Positions 7,041-16,213 are shown, numbered from the stretch's first letter. The stretch is 64,000 nucleotides of DNA from Saccharopolyspora shandongensis (GCF_900106995.1 NZ_FNOK01000007.1:1-64000); one strand, 5' to 3'. The notes: generated by a model from the letters alone, not told the origin. A program made the numbers and translations.

Positions 7041-8840
7041 TCAGGAGCTCAGGGCGGCCTGTGCCGCCGCCGCGATCACCTCCTCCTCGTGGTGCTCGGC
7101 GAGGACCGCGAGGATCTCGCCGGCGCTGTTGTGCTCCGTCGCGGCGATCTCCGCGATCAGCTCGACCTGCGCAGGCCCCGGCTGCCTGCTGAACTCCGCG
7201 AGGAACAGGTCGACGTCCTCGTCCAGCGCCGCCGCCATGCCGTCCAGCGAGAACAGCAGCTCATCGCCGGGACGGACCACGTTCTCGGTGCTCGCGGGGC
7301 GGGACTGCAGCCACATCCGCGCCGCCGGGCCGGCCAGCGGATCCTCGGCCAGCTCGCGCACCGCCGACACGCCCTCGGCGCCGGTGTGCTCCAGCAGGCC
7401 TAGAGCCGCCAGGCGGATCGCCGGGTCGTCCACGCGCCGGAGCAGCGCCGCCAGCTCCGCGCTGGCCCGCTTCGCGCCGCGCTGCTCGATCCACCGCGGG
7501 ATCAGCACCTGCTGCACGTCGGCCGGGGTGCCGGCGACGACCAGCGCCAGCAGCTCCGCCGGATAGGGCACCAGATCATCCACGGTGGGCACCTGGAAGC
7601 CGAAGGCTCGCAACGATTCCCGCGCCGCCCACAGGCCGGGTGGCAGCAGTTCGATCATGGTGCGATCGGCGATGACCCCTGCGGGAACGGCGGATTCCAG
7701 CGCCTCGATCTCCTCCGGCGCGGTGGTGACGTGGCAGCGGACCGCCAGCATCGCCTCCCACTGGGCGAGCATCCGGCGGACGATGCCGCGCACCGCCTCC
7801 CGGTCGCGTGGTTCTCCCACGTCCAGGAGATCGCAGGCCATCGACACCACCAGCTCCAGCGGCACCGCGTCGGTCCGCGAGTACAGCACGCTCAGCGCGG
7901 CCTGGACGATCTCCGGCAGCGCGTCGTCGTCCTCGGCGATCCCGTCCAGCTCGGCGTGGAACACGTCGTCGACCAGCACGAAGCACTGCCAGAGCCGGGT
8001 CCACAGCAGTTCCGGTTCGGCCAGCAGGGGTTCCGCGATCAGCGCGGGCACCAGCAGCTCTCCGGCCGCCCGGATCAGGCCCGCCCGCTCGGCCCACTCC
8101 AGCAGCAGGTCGGCCTCCTCAACGTCGGATGCCTCGCCGAGAGCGGCGACCAGGTCGTCCACATCGGACTGATCGCGGCCGGTGCCGACCCATTCCAGGA
8201 CGGCGCGCATCTTCCGGACGACCGGCGAATTCGCCGCGATGGCCCGGTGCGGCTCGACGTGGACGAGATCGACCGGCGGAAACCAGAGCGCGTGCTGGTC
8301 CGGCGGCTCCTGCGCGTCCCGGCGCTCGATCTCCTCCAGGATCTCGCCGTCGAAGTCGATCTCGCCAACCTCCACCGCGTCGAAGAACTCCGCCGCAGAC
8401 CCCGGATCCTCCGGATCGAAGCCGAGCTCGTGCATCGTCGTGTCCCAGAACTTCGCCGCTGCCCACTCGGTCGGCTCCGCCATCGCCGCGAGGTAGTCCG
8501 GCGCGGCCCGCTCCACCGCCCCGTGCAGCTCGGCGAGCGAGCCGGGCGAGGTCAGCAGGCGTGCCTCGGCCAGGAAATCCAGCCACTGGTGCAGGAAATC
8601 CGGCACCAGCGACCACTTCGGCACGAGCAACCGGCGGGGCACCACTTCGACCAGGAATCGCACCAGGTCTTCTTCGGTCCAGCGGGCCAGCAGCCCGTCC
8701 CTGGTGAACTTGTCGTCCAGCAGGCACCCGGCCAGCCAGCCTGCGTCGGACTCCGGCCGGCTGCGGGTGAACGCCGCGACCAGCTCGTCGCGCGCCGCCT
8801 CGAACCGGTCGACCTCGCCGTGGATGAAGGCAGTTCGCAT
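7041..8840 (-). CDS. large acidic hypothetical protein (599 aa)
   Basis: A 599-residue soluble, strongly acidic, all-helical protein that I do not recognise. The C-terminal half has alternating helix pairs resembling HEAT-like or TPR-like solenoids (SAELAALLRRVDDPAIRLAALGLLEHTG is the clearest repeat, described here in part). There are no catalytic motifs or membrane segments. The ATG at 8840 follows GAGAGGAG; the frame extends upstream to 8951 but without coding character. It stands alone, divergent from the 9316 gene. A protein-interaction scaffold is a guess. Confidence 0.75.
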   Translation of the reverse strand: MRTAFIHGEVDRFEAARDELVAAFTRSRPESDAGWLAGCLLDDKFTRDGLLARWTEEDLVRFLVEVVPRRLLVPKWSLVPDFLHQWLDFLAEARLLTSPGSLAELHGAVERAAPDYLAAMAEPTEWAAAKFWDTTMHELGFDPEDPGSAAEFFDAVEVGEIDFDGEILEEIERRDAQEPPDQHALWFPPVDLVHVEPHRAIAANSPVVRKMRAVLEWVGTGRDQSDVDDLVAALGEASDVEEADLLLEWAERAGLIRAAGELLVPALIAEPLLAEPELLWTRLWQCFVLVDDVFHAELDGIAEDDDALPEIVQAALSVLYSRTDAVPLELVVSMACDLLDVGEPRDREAVRGIVRRMLAQWEAMLAVRCHVTTAPEEIEALESAVPAGVIADRTMIELLPPGLWAARESLRAFGFQVPTVDDLVPYPAELLALVVAGTPADVQQVLIPRWIEQRGAKRASAELAALLRRVDDPAIRLAALGLLEHTGAEGVSAVRELAEDPLAGPAARMWLQSRPASTENVVRPGDELLFSLDGMAAALDEDVDLFLAEFSRQPGPAQVELIAEIAATEHNSAGEILAVLAEHHEEEVIAAAAQAALSS

Positions 8841-9315
8841 CACGTGCTCCTCTCGCTCAGGTGTGCGGATCAGGTTAAGTAGCACGCCGCGCTGCGGCGG
8901 GGAGCCAAGCGAGTTGGGTGCGCGTGTCGTGATCCCCTGAACGGGCGGCATCTAGGTATGGCCCTCGGTACATGTCCCGCTTCGGCACCAGGGCCTTTGG
9001 GCCCATGCTTTCGACACGTCCTGAAACGGACGTACCGCTCGGGAAACCGGTGGTCGAACGGCGACGAACCGCCGGAGCGGCCGCGGCCCACCCGTTCGTT
9101 CCGGCCAGGGTCGACCCCGGATCCCAGCGGCGTTCCCGCACGAGGGAGGAGGTTGCATTGACCGGACAGCAGCTACTTGCCCCAGCTGCCTGTTGTTCGG
9201 CCCTCCCACCGGCGAGGCGGGTGCCACCCGTCCGATCAGGCGGCAACGGAGCCGCCGCACCCACCTCGCCGGTTCACCATCCCCCGATTCTCCGAAGGCC
9301 CTGCGAACAAACGAG
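8841..9315. other. 475-bp divergent spacer between two hypothetical genes
   Basis: No supported gene. It must contain the promoters for the leftward gene (8840) and rightward gene (9316). It includes the 8931-8956 motif that is also found upstream of the LuxR-type regulator. A TACTTAAC-like AT-rich patch near 8875 (minus strand) is a possible -10 region. Frames across it look like shadows. Confidence 0.5.
8931..8956 (-). promoter_or_regulatory. shared promoter-region motif, copy 1
   Basis: GATCCCCTGAACGGGCGG followed by CATCTA here closely matches GATCCCCCGAACGGCGG plus CATCAA at 12258-12280. Both lie 50-115 bases upstream of leftward start codons. About 21 of 24 positions agree with one gap. 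A shared regulator or sigma-factor site is possible, though a repeat of unrelated origin is not excluded. Confidence 0.45.
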
Positions 9316-9723
9316 ATGAACAGCTCTTCCGAATACCGCTCCTACGGTTGGTGGGTCGAGCACGACCCGAACTCCGACCGCACCACGCTCATCATCGGCG
9401 GCCGCATCGGCGCGCTGCGCATGCCCGCCGAATTCGCCGCCCGCGTGCACCAAGTGCTCGCCATCCACCTCCAGGCCGGACCCGTGCTGGTCGACGGCGC
9501 CGACTGGGTGCTGCTCACCCAGCCCGATGGCCGCGTCCAACTGCCCGAGGACCTCGACGAGGTCGTCGGCGTGCAGGCCGGCGCGCGCCTGGCCCTGCCG
9601 CCGCTGGACGACCCGAGCTGGATCAGCCCGCCGCGCGCGGACCGCCCGGCGCCGAGCCGTCAGGTCGTCGTCTCGGCGGCCCGCCGCGCCCGCGCCGACG
9701 CGCAGCTCGCCATGACGGCCTGA
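9316..9723 (+). CDS. conserved actinobacterial hypothetical protein (135 aa)
   Basis: A 135-residue protein beginning MNSSSEYRSYGWWVEHDP. It contains LIIGGRIGALRMPAEFAARV, then AGPVLVDGADWVLLTQP, then a polar C-terminus. I associate this pattern (GW or GWW start, a single domain mentioning the cost of a W-x-LLT strand) with small conserved actinobacterial proteins of unknown function, but cannot name a family with certainty. The ATG at 9316 is used because the upstream in-frame extension looks non-coding. No strong Shine-Dalgarno is visible. It converges on the LuxR gene across a repeat-bearing spacer. Confidence 0.65.
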   Translation: MNSSSEYRSYGWWVEHDPNSDRTTLIIGGRIGALRMPAEFAARVHQVLAIHLQAGPVLVDGADWVLLTQPDGRVQLPEDLDEVVGVQAGARLALPPLDDPSWISPPRADRPAPSRQVVVSAARRARADAQLAMTA

Positions 9724-9754
9724 GCCCGGACCGCGATGAGCGGCTGAGCGTGGA

Positions 9755-9890
9755 GTGAACGACGTAATCGCCTCGGTAGGAGAGGTGAACGGCCTGTTCG
9801 CCTCATTCGCCCGGCTTCGCTGGATGCCCGATGGGATGGAGTGAACGGACCGTTCGTCTCGATAGGCGCGGTGAACAGGCCGTTCACTTC
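9755..9890. repeat. four degenerate 20-bp repeats in convergent spacer
   Basis: Four copies begin at 9755, 9785, 9841 and 9871, close to GTGAACGGCCTGTTCGCCTC. Start-to-start distances are 30, 56 and 30, so they form two pairs with the same 30-base step. The best copies contain a GTGAACGG/CCGTTCAC dyad. The spacer separates the ends of the 9316 and LuxR genes, so a termination or nucleoid role is more likely than promoter control. Function is unknown. Confidence 0.6.
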
Positions 9891-9904
9891 AACCGCCCCT
9901 CGCG

Positions 9905-12205
9905 TCACGGCTGTTCGGCCACCCAGACCGCGATCTGCGCGCGCGAGGTGGCGCCCAGCTTGGCGAGGATGTGCTCGATGTGGCTGTCCGAGGTCCGCTT
10001 CGAGATCACCAGCTGCTCGGCGATCTGCCGGTTCGACAGGCCCTGCGCGACCAGCCGCGCCACCTCGCGCTCCCGCGGCGTCAGCCGCACCAGCGCCTCC
10101 TCGGAAGGCGCGGGCGGGCGCTCGCCGAGCGCGAACCTGATCAGTTCGTCCAGCGTGTACTCCGCGCCGCGGGTGCGCGCAGCGCGGAGTTCCGCCGTCG
10201 GCAGGGCGTTTCGGATGCGCGCGTCGGCTTCCGCATGCCAGGCGAGGTAGCGCTCCAGGCCGAACAGGTAGCGGCCCAGCGGACGCCACAGGTGCGCAAC
10301 CGCCGAGCTCAGCCGGGCCGCCCGAGCCACCCGGCCCTGCACCGCGGACACCCACGCCTCCAGCTCGATCGCCATCAGGATCCCGGGCACGTCGTCGAAC
10401 AGCTGCTTCATCCGCAGGCATTCGTGCACGTGCTCCAGCGCGCCAGGGAAGTCACCCTGCCGCCAGCGGGCCAGCCCGAGCACCAGCTCGGCCCACGAGC
10501 GGCCCCACAGCTCGCCGTGCTCTTCGCAGATCTCCCGGCATTCCTCGCACAGCTCGACGGCTCGCTCGCAGTCGCCGCGGAACACCGCCAACAGCGCCAG
10601 GTTCGGCAGGCTGAGTAGCGCGACCCCGTCGTGCTGCAGCATCTCCCGCCGCTCCAGCGCTTCGGCCAGCCGGGATGTCGCCGCCTGGTTCTCGTTGCGC
10701 AGCAGGTCGACGAACCCGGTGATGTGCGCGATCAGCGCCAGCACCGAGCCGTACTCCGCCCGCCGCGCCGCGTCCCGTGCTTCGGAGAGCAGCGCGCGGG
10801 CGGCTTCGATGTCTCCCTGCATGGCGCTGACCAGCCCGTTCACCGTTAGTGCCCGGGCCCGCTGCTGGTCCGGTTCGGATACCGCCCGGAGCATCTCGTC
10901 CAGCCAGTACCGGCCTTCCCGCAGCGAACCGTCGGCCGCCCAGAAGAACCGCAGGGCCGCCGCCATCCGCAGGCCCTCGTGCTCCTCGCCGGGCTCGGCG
11001 CGGCAGAAGTCCAGGGCGGCGCGCAGGTTCGACCGGTCCTGCCGCAGCCGGGTCAGCCACTCCACCTGGTGCGGGCCGAGCCATTCCGCGTCGACGTGCT
11101 CGGCGAGCAGCAGGAAGTGGTCGCGGTGCCGTCGCCGCAGCGCGAGCTCCTTCACGCCGCCGCCGAGCCGCCCGCGCCCGTACTCCTGGATCGTCTTCAG
11201 CAGCCGGTACCGGGTCCGGGCGCCGGGCTGGTCGTCATCCTTGACCAGCACGGACTTCTCCACCAGGCCCGCGACGCCGATGAACACGTCCTCGACGGTC
11301 ACGCCGTCGCCGACGCAGACCGCCTCCGCCGCGTCCAGCTCGAAACCGCCGGCGAACACCGACAGCCGCGCCCACACGGCCTGCTCGGTCGGCGAGCACA
11401 GGTCGAAGCTCCACTCGACCGCCGCGCGCAGCGTGCGGTGGTGCGGCAGGCCGCTGCGATCGCCCAAGGTCAGCAGGCGGTACCGGTCGCTGAGCCGGTT
11501 GAGGATCTCCTCCACCGACAGCGATCGCATCCACACCGCGGCCAGCTCGATGGCCAGCGGCAGGCCGTCGAGCTGCCGGCACAGCCGGACCACCAGCGCC
11601 TCGTTCGCCGGGTCGATGGCGAACCCCGGCAGCACCGCCGAGGCCCGGTCGGCGAACAGCTCCAGCACCTCGAAACCGGTGGCGCGCTGCACCACGTGGC
11701 CGTCCCGGTCCAACCGCGGCATGACCATCGGCAGCACCGGCCACACCCGCTCCGCGGCGAGCGCCAGCGGCGCGCGGGAGGTGGCGAGGACGCGCACCTC
11801 GGGGGCGGCGGCGAGCAGGTCCCCGACCAGCGGCCCGCACTCGTCCAGCAGGTGCTCGCAGCCGTCGAGCAGGATCAGCATCCGCTTGTCGGCGAGCTGC
11901 TCTGCGAGCACCGCCTCCGGCGGCAGGTCCGAGAGTTCGAGCCCGAGGCTGGTGACCAGCACCTGGGCGAGATCGTCGCGGGGCAGGACCTTGCCCAGTT
12001 CCACCAGCCAGATGCCGTCCGGGAAGGCGCGGCGCAGATCGCGCGCGACGCGCATCGCCAGCCGTGACTTGCCGACCCCGGCCACCCCGGTCAGGGTCAC
12101 CAGCCGCGAGGCCGAGACCAGTCGCTTCACCTGTGTGATCGCCCCGCGGCGGCCGACGAAGCTCGTCAGATCGTCGGGAAGTCTGCCCACCCGCCGGGTT
12201 GTCAT
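9905..12205 (-). CDS. LuxR-family regulator with NB-ARC-like ATPase
   Basis: A 766-residue multidomain regulator. The N-terminus LPDDLTSFVGRR is typical of actinobacterial AfsR/LuxR ATPases, then a Walker A GVAGVGKSRLA at about residue 40. A helical TPR-like middle section (about 380-680) follows, and a C-terminal LuxR helix-turn-helix (LTPREREVARLVAQGLSNRQ) ends the protein. Such proteins sense a ligand or partner through the ATPase/TPR region and activate transcription. The ATG at 12205 gives the family start; the frame is open to 12280. No partner gene is evident. Confidence 0.9.
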   Translation of the reverse strand: MTTRRVGRLPDDLTSFVGRRGAITQVKRLVSASRLVTLTGVAGVGKSRLAMRVARDLRRAFPDGIWLVELGKVLPRDDLAQVLVTSLGLELSDLPPEAVLAEQLADKRMLILLDGCEHLLDECGPLVGDLLAAAPEVRVLATSRAPLALAAERVWPVLPMVMPRLDRDGHVVQRATGFEVLELFADRASAVLPGFAIDPANEALVVRLCRQLDGLPLAIELAAVWMRSLSVEEILNRLSDRYRLLTLGDRSGLPHHRTLRAAVEWSFDLCSPTEQAVWARLSVFAGGFELDAAEAVCVGDGVTVEDVFIGVAGLVEKSVLVKDDDQPGARTRYRLLKTIQEYGRGRLGGGVKELALRRRHRDHFLLLAEHVDAEWLGPHQVEWLTRLRQDRSNLRAALDFCRAEPGEEHEGLRMAAALRFFWAADGSLREGRYWLDEMLRAVSEPDQQRARALTVNGLVSAMQGDIEAARALLSEARDAARRAEYGSVLALIAHITGFVDLLRNENQAATSRLAEALERREMLQHDGVALLSLPNLALLAVFRGDCERAVELCEECREICEEHGELWGRSWAELVLGLARWRQGDFPGALEHVHECLRMKQLFDDVPGILMAIELEAWVSAVQGRVARAARLSSAVAHLWRPLGRYLFGLERYLAWHAEADARIRNALPTAELRAARTRGAEYTLDELIRFALGERPPAPSEEALVRLTPREREVARLVAQGLSNRQIAEQLVISKRTSDSHIEHILAKLGATSRAQIAVWVAEQP

Positions 12206-12257
12206 GGCGGCCACCCGTGCTCGCCGAACGCCCTTTCGCCACCGAGTGTAGGCCCAG

Positions 12258-12280
12258 GATCCCCCGAACGGCGGCATCAA
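12258..12280 (-). promoter_or_regulatory. shared promoter-region motif, copy 2
   Basis: Second copy of the motif described at 8931-8956. Here it overlaps the stop codon of the DUF3592 gene and lies just over 50 bases upstream of the LuxR regulator's ATG, where a promoter would be expected. Sharing between two otherwise unrelated leftward genes is the only evidence of function. Confidence 0.45.
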
Positions 12281-13140
12281 GCGTGCAGCACCGCCCAGGT
12301 GATGACGCCGCCGACAACGCTGAACAGGCCGCCGAACAGCAGGAACGCGAAGCTGGCCAGCTCCGGCCAGTCACCGGCCAGCAGGATCCGGTGCGGATCG
12401 CGCGGGTGACAGCGGACGGTGATCTCGGTGCCCACCGGGATGCGGCGGATCAGCCGGCCGCGTCCGCTGGGCGCCTCCAGCACCTCGCCGGTCGGGGCGG
12501 TCCAGCGGACCATGGCGTGGTGCCGCGTCATGCCCTGCGGGCCGGTGCTGGTGGTTTCGCCGATCACGACGCCGCGGGAGCGCGGGCCGGTCTTGATGCG
12601 CAGCGTGGCGAGGATCCCGGCGACGCCGATGGCCAGCACGCTGCCGCCGACGCACAGGAACACCGCCCCGAACAGGACGCCGTTGTCCATCAGGTCGTCG
12701 GCGGTCATGCCTCGCCAGAAGGCCCAGAGCGCCCCCAGTCCGATGGTCAGCACGACCGCGCCGATCAGCGTGAAGATCACCGCAGGCCCGCCGTCGTGGC
12801 CGGGGAGGAAGATCTTCGCCGGGTCGGCGCGGTCGTAGTGCACCAGCACGCACCGACCGGGGATGAACGACGTGTGGGTCTTCGAGATCTCGGACTTCGC
12901 CCGGTGGGTCCGGCCGTCCTCGGCGACGAACTCGATCACCGGCGCGTGGTGGTAGCTGCCGCCCGAGCCGTCGTTCGACGACGACCACCTGCTGTCCTGG
13001 GCGACCACGATCCCGTGCGCCCGGCCGCCGTGGCGGACCAGCCACCGGTTCCGCCGGATCTGCCGCGCGCCGCCCACCAGGAAGATCGCGCCGAGCACCA
13101 CCGGCACCAGCACGGGCAGCACGCCGAAGTCGAAGTCCAC
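12277..13140 (-). CDS. DUF3592-type membrane protein
   Basis: A 287-residue membrane protein. It has an N-terminal TM (LPVLVPVVLGAIFLVGG), a soluble beta-rich domain with the DUF3592 pattern (HAPVIEFVAEDGRTHRAKS, then GRCVLVHYDRADPAKIFL), two central TMs (residues about 120-175), a second similar soluble domain (GTEITVRCHPRDPHRILL) and a C-terminal TM. The internal duplication of the soluble domain is evident from the two D-P-x-x-I stretches. The role of DUF3592 proteins is unknown. It follows the MBL-rhodanese gene after 35 bases and may be in its operon. Confidence 0.8.
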   Translation of the reverse strand: MDFDFGVLPVLVPVVLGAIFLVGGARQIRRNRWLVRHGGRAHGIVVAQDSRWSSSNDGSGGSYHHAPVIEFVAEDGRTHRAKSEISKTHTSFIPGRCVLVHYDRADPAKIFLPGHDGGPAVIFTLIGAVVLTIGLGALWAFWRGMTADDLMDNGVLFGAVFLCVGGSVLAIGVAGILATLRIKTGPRSRGVVIGETTSTGPQGMTRHHAMVRWTAPTGEVLEAPSGRGRLIRRIPVGTEITVRCHPRDPHRILLAGDWPELASFAFLLFGGLFSVVGGVITWAVLHA

Positions 13141-13175
13141 GACCGATCAGACTCGCGCCGGGCGCCGGCGGTTCC

Positions 13176-14531
13176 TCAGCGGTCGGACACCAGCGGCAGC
13201 CCGGCCCGGTGCGCGGCGGCGAACTCCTCGTCGACCAGCACCACCTCGCGGCCCGCGCGCGCCAGCAGCGATGCCGCCGCGGCGGCCCGGTACCCGGCGC
13301 TGCAATGCGCCCACACGACCCCGTCCGCGAGCTCGTGCATCCGGTCGCGCAGCTCGAAAAGCGGGATGTGCACGGCGTTCTTGAGGTGGCAGGCCCGCCA
13401 TTCGCGGCGCATCCGCACGTCCAGCACGACCGTTCCCGGGCCGGCTTCGGCGAGGTCGTCGAACGTCGCGGACGGCAGGTTGCGCACCAGGCTCGCGTCC
13501 GCGGCGAGCTCGTGCGGATGCCCGACCGCCGCCATCGGCCGGTCGATGCCGATGCGCGCCAGCTCGCGTTGCGCGGCGGCGACCTGTTCCCGCGAATCGC
13601 CGACCAGCGTCAGCGGCGCGCCCCGGTCGGGCAGCCAGCCGAGCCAGGTGGCCAGCGGCCCGTCCAGGCCGAGGTTGATCGTGCCCGCCAGGTGCGCGTG
13701 CGAGAACGCCCGGCGGGACCGCAGGTCCACCACCCAGTCGCCGACGCGCAGCCGCCGGGCCAGCTCCGCCGGCCGCACCCGGGCCGGTTCCCGCAGGTCG
13801 ACCGGCTCCGGGCCGGCCGCGTTCCGCGCGCCCATCTGCGCGAAGTACGCCGGGAACGCGTCCAGCGCGGACAGGGCGTGGTCGACGAAATCGTCCTCGC
13901 CGAGCCGGAACGCGGCGTTGACCTTCTTCTGCTGGCCGACGGTCGCGGAGCCGCCGGACACGGCGCCGGCCGAGCAGTAGCCGCCGAAGCCGTGCGTCGG
14001 CCAGATCGCCGCATCGTCCGGCAGCACCTCGGCGAGCTTGCGCACCGACGCGTGCTGCTGCCGGGCGAGTTCCTCGCTGTGCTGCTGTCCGAGCAGATCG
14101 GTGCGCCCGGTCGAGCCGAACAGCAGCGAGCCGCCGGTGAACACCCCGACCACGCCGCCGGGCTCTTCGAGCACGTAAGACAGGTGGTGGAAGGTGTGGC
14201 CGGGAGTCGCCAGCACGCGCAGCCGCAGCCTCGGCGACACCGCCACCACGTCGCCTTCGGCCAGCGGACGCCGCGCGAACGACACCACGTCCGACGCCGA
14301 CACCCCGTACTCCGCGCCGGTCAGCCGGCACAGCTCCAAGCCGCCGGAGAGGTAGTCATCGTGGACGTGCGTCTCCAGCACGTGGGTGATGCGGACCCCT
14401 CGGCGACCGGCGACGGAGAGCATCCGGTCGACGTCCCGCTGCGGATCCACCACGGCCGCCACCGCGCCTTCGGTGACGAGGTAGCTGCGGTCGCCCAGCG
14501 ATGAGGTCTCGATGACTTCCACCGCGACCAT
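13176..14531 (-). CDS. MBL-fold persulfide dioxygenase-like / rhodanese fusion
   Basis: A 451-residue fusion. Residues 1-210 are a metallo-beta-lactamase fold with the metal motif THVHDDYLSGG, TPGHTFHH and the later THGFGG histidine, as in ETHE1-like persulfide dioxygenases. Residues about 250-345 form a first rhodanese domain lacking the catalytic Cys (LTLVGDSREQ). Residues about 355-451 are a second rhodanese domain with the active Cys in WAHCSAGYRA. Proteins of this layout oxidise glutathione, mycothiol or free persulfides and transfer sulfane sulfur. The cupin gene lies 15 bases upstream on the same strand, suggesting co-transcription. Confidence 0.9.
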   Translation of the reverse strand: MVAVEVIETSSLGDRSYLVTEGAVAAVVDPQRDVDRMLSVAGRRGVRITHVLETHVHDDYLSGGLELCRLTGAEYGVSASDVVSFARRPLAEGDVVAVSPRLRLRVLATPGHTFHHLSYVLEEPGGVVGVFTGGSLLFGSTGRTDLLGQQHSEELARQQHASVRKLAEVLPDDAAIWPTHGFGGYCSAGAVSGGSATVGQQKKVNAAFRLGEDDFVDHALSALDAFPAYFAQMGARNAAGPEPVDLREPARVRPAELARRLRVGDWVVDLRSRRAFSHAHLAGTINLGLDGPLATWLGWLPDRGAPLTLVGDSREQVAAAQRELARIGIDRPMAAVGHPHELAADASLVRNLPSATFDDLAEAGPGTVVLDVRMRREWRACHLKNAVHIPLFELRDRMHELADGVVWAHCSAGYRAAAAASLLARAGREVVLVDEEFAAAHRAGLPLVSDR

Positions 14532-14546
14532 GACACCACCCGCTGG

Positions 14547-14894
14547 TCAGCCGGACTTCTCGTCGCGCCCGTGGACCTGGGCCGGCGGGTGCGTGGCCTC
14601 GACCGCGGTGAACGTTTCGATGATGTTGTAGCGGTGCTCGGCGCCCCTCGGGATGATCCACGAGTCGCCCGGCTCGAGCAGCACCGTCTGGCCCTCGCTG
14701 TGCAGCTCCGCGCGGCCGCTGATCACGTATCCGGCGGTCTCGTAGTCGCGCGTCGCCGACTCCTTGTCGACGCCCGGCGGCTCTTCGCGCCACAGCCGCA
14801 TCGCCAGGCCGAGGCCTTCGGCGAGGTAGTACTGACCGAGGGAACCGCGCGGCGAGTGCGCGCCGTCCACCTTGATGATCGTGGTGTCGCTCAT
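14547..14894 (-). CDS. small cupin-domain protein
   Basis: A 115-residue single-domain cupin. The strand pattern GYVISGRAELHSEGQ, LLEPGDSWIIPRGAEHRYN matches cupin motifs 1 and 2, with Glu713-type acid replaced here by the E in RAELH and the metal-side His in AEHRYN. Some usual metal ligands are not obvious, so catalysis is uncertain. The final VEATHPPAQVHGRDE is typical of small cupins. It sits just upstream of the MBL-rhodanese gene (15-base gap), so a sulfur or thiol link is possible. Confidence 0.8.
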   Translation of the reverse strand: MSDTTIIKVDGAHSPRGSLGQYYLAEGLGLAMRLWREEPPGVDKESATRDYETAGYVISGRAELHSEGQTVLLEPGDSWIIPRGAEHRYNIIETFTAVEATHPPAQVHGRDEKSG

Positions 14895-14963
14895 GGGATC
14901 CCCCTCCCGTGCCCGTTTCGCCTCGATTCTCCCGCCGCGGGGGCGGTCGGGCAGCGCGGCGGG

Positions 14964-15338
14964 TCAGCCCCAGATCGCGGCGGCCAGCACCACGCCGAGC
15001 ACGCCCGAGCCGATCCCGGCGAGCACCGTGACGACCACGTTGAGCGCCGCGAACAGCCGCGCGCCGTCGAGCAGCAGCCGGACGCTTTCGTAGCTGAACG
15101 TGCTGAAGGTGGTCAGCGCGCCGCAGAAACCGACGCCGATGAACGTCTGGAGCACCGGGATCGGTACGCCGAAGAGCGCGACGCCGGCGAGGAAGCCGAG
15201 GATCAGCGAGCCGATCGCGTTGACCGTCACCGTGCCCCACGGGAAACCGGTGTCGTGCCGCGCCTGCACCCAGCGATCGGTGTGGAACCGCACGCACGCA
15301 CCCAGCGCTCCACCGAGCGCGACCAGCACGAACGTCAC
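14964..15338 (-). CDS. crcB: FluC/CrcB fluoride channel subunit 1
   Basis: A 124-residue, four-TM fluoride channel protein. Family motifs are [26 protein letters not shown] (with the conserved Asn) and [16 protein letters not shown] (the pore Phe box). FluC proteins expel fluoride as dual-topology dimers. The GTG start overlaps the DUF190 stop by four bases, so the three genes are translationally coupled. Two crcB genes in one operon usually indicate a heterodimer of opposite orientations. No fluoride riboswitch was recognised upstream of the operon. Confidence 0.93.
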   Translation of the reverse strand: MTFVLVALGGALGACVRFHTDRWVQARHDTGFPWGTVTVNAIGSLILGFLAGVALFGVPIPVLQTFIGVGFCGALTTFSTFSYESVRLLLDGARLFAALNVVVTVLAGIGSGVLGVVLAAAIWG

Positions 15339-15676
15339 TGCGGATCCTTGCCCGCGTAGCGGATGACCTCGACCTCGTCGAGCAGCACCAGGCCGTTGGT
15401 GACCAGTCCGTCGAGCTCCGGCAGGAAGCCCCGCACCCGCTGCTCGTCGTCGACGATCACCACCGCGACCGGCAGGTCCTCGCTCAGCGACAGCAGCCGC
15501 GCGGTGTGGATCGCCGCGGTCGCGCCGAAGCCCTCGACGCCGCGGAACACCGAGGCGCCGGCCAGCCCGGCGTGCCTGGCCCGCAGCACGATCTCGTGGT
15601 ACAGCGGTTTGTGCTGGTAGGTGTCGGCTTCACCGACGATCGCGGTGAGCCGGAACGCCTCGCCCTGGAGCCGCAT
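15335..15676 (-). CDS. DUF190 protein
   Basis: A 113-residue soluble protein with the DUF190 (PII-like) fold pattern: [20 protein letters not shown], then [19 protein letters not shown], then [17 protein letters not shown]. It is sandwiched between the two crcB genes, overlapping both, an arrangement known across actinobacteria. DUF190 proteins are thought to be PII-like regulators associated with transport; a role in gating or assembly of the fluoride channel is inferred from context only. Confidence 0.9.
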   Translation of the reverse strand: MRLQGEAFRLTAIVGEADTYQHKPLYHEIVLRARHAGLAGASVFRGVEGFGATAAIHTARLLSLSEDLPVAVVIVDDEQRVRGFLPELDGLVTNGLVLLDEVEVIRYAGKDPQ

Positions 15677-16119
15677 CACCGATCCCCCCGTCCGAACAGG
15701 CGCGCCACCGAGCGCGCCGCGAGCACCCCGACGAGCACCGCGAGCAGGCAGCACAGCACGGTCCCGGCCAGGTAGGCCAGGGCGAGCGCGGGCTGGTCCT
15801 CGAACACCAGGTGCACCGCGTCGGCGACGTAGGTCGAGAACGTGGTGAACCCGCCGAGCACGCCGACGCCGAGGAACGGCCGGACCAGCCGGTGCGCGAC
15901 GACGAGCTCGGTGATCACGTGCATCAGCACCCCGATGGCCACGCAGCCGATCACGTTGACCAGAAACGTCGACCACGGCCCCGGCCACGCCAGGGACGCG
16001 CCGTAGCGCAGCAGCGAGCCCAGCGTGCCGCCGACCGCGACGACCGCGTACACGTCCCACGCGGCCCTGGCCCTGGGCTTGCTCTGCGGCTGCAGCTCAG
16101 CCGGGAATGCCGAACTCAT
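15676..16119 (-). CDS. crcB: FluC/CrcB fluoride channel subunit 2
   Basis: A 147-residue, four-TM CrcB protein with a longer N-terminus than its partner. Motifs are [24 protein letters not shown] (conserved Asn) and [16 protein letters not shown]. It is the first gene of the crcB-DUF190-crcB operon and its stop overlaps the DUF190 ATG (TGATG). The ATG at 16119 is used; MRSV upstream is possible. Together with the other subunit it should form a heteromeric fluoride exporter. Confidence 0.92.
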   Translation of the reverse strand: MSSAFPAELQPQSKPRARAAWDVYAVVAVGGTLGSLLRYGASLAWPGPWSTFLVNVIGCVAIGVLMHVITELVVAHRLVRPFLGVGVLGGFTTFSTYVADAVHLVFEDQPALALAYLAGTVLCCLLAVLVGVLAARSVARLFGRGDR

Positions 16120-16213
16120 CACGCTCCTCACCTGTTCCGGTGCGAAACGCTACTCCGCGCCCTGGTGGCCGTCGTCGTGGCCGGGTGATCGCCGTTGGCC
16201 GGGACCGGGCGGC

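Noticed and set aside
16120..16213. Fluoride riboswitch upstream of crcB
   Set aside because: The conserved crcB-riboswitch sequence and pseudoknot were not found in this short spacer.
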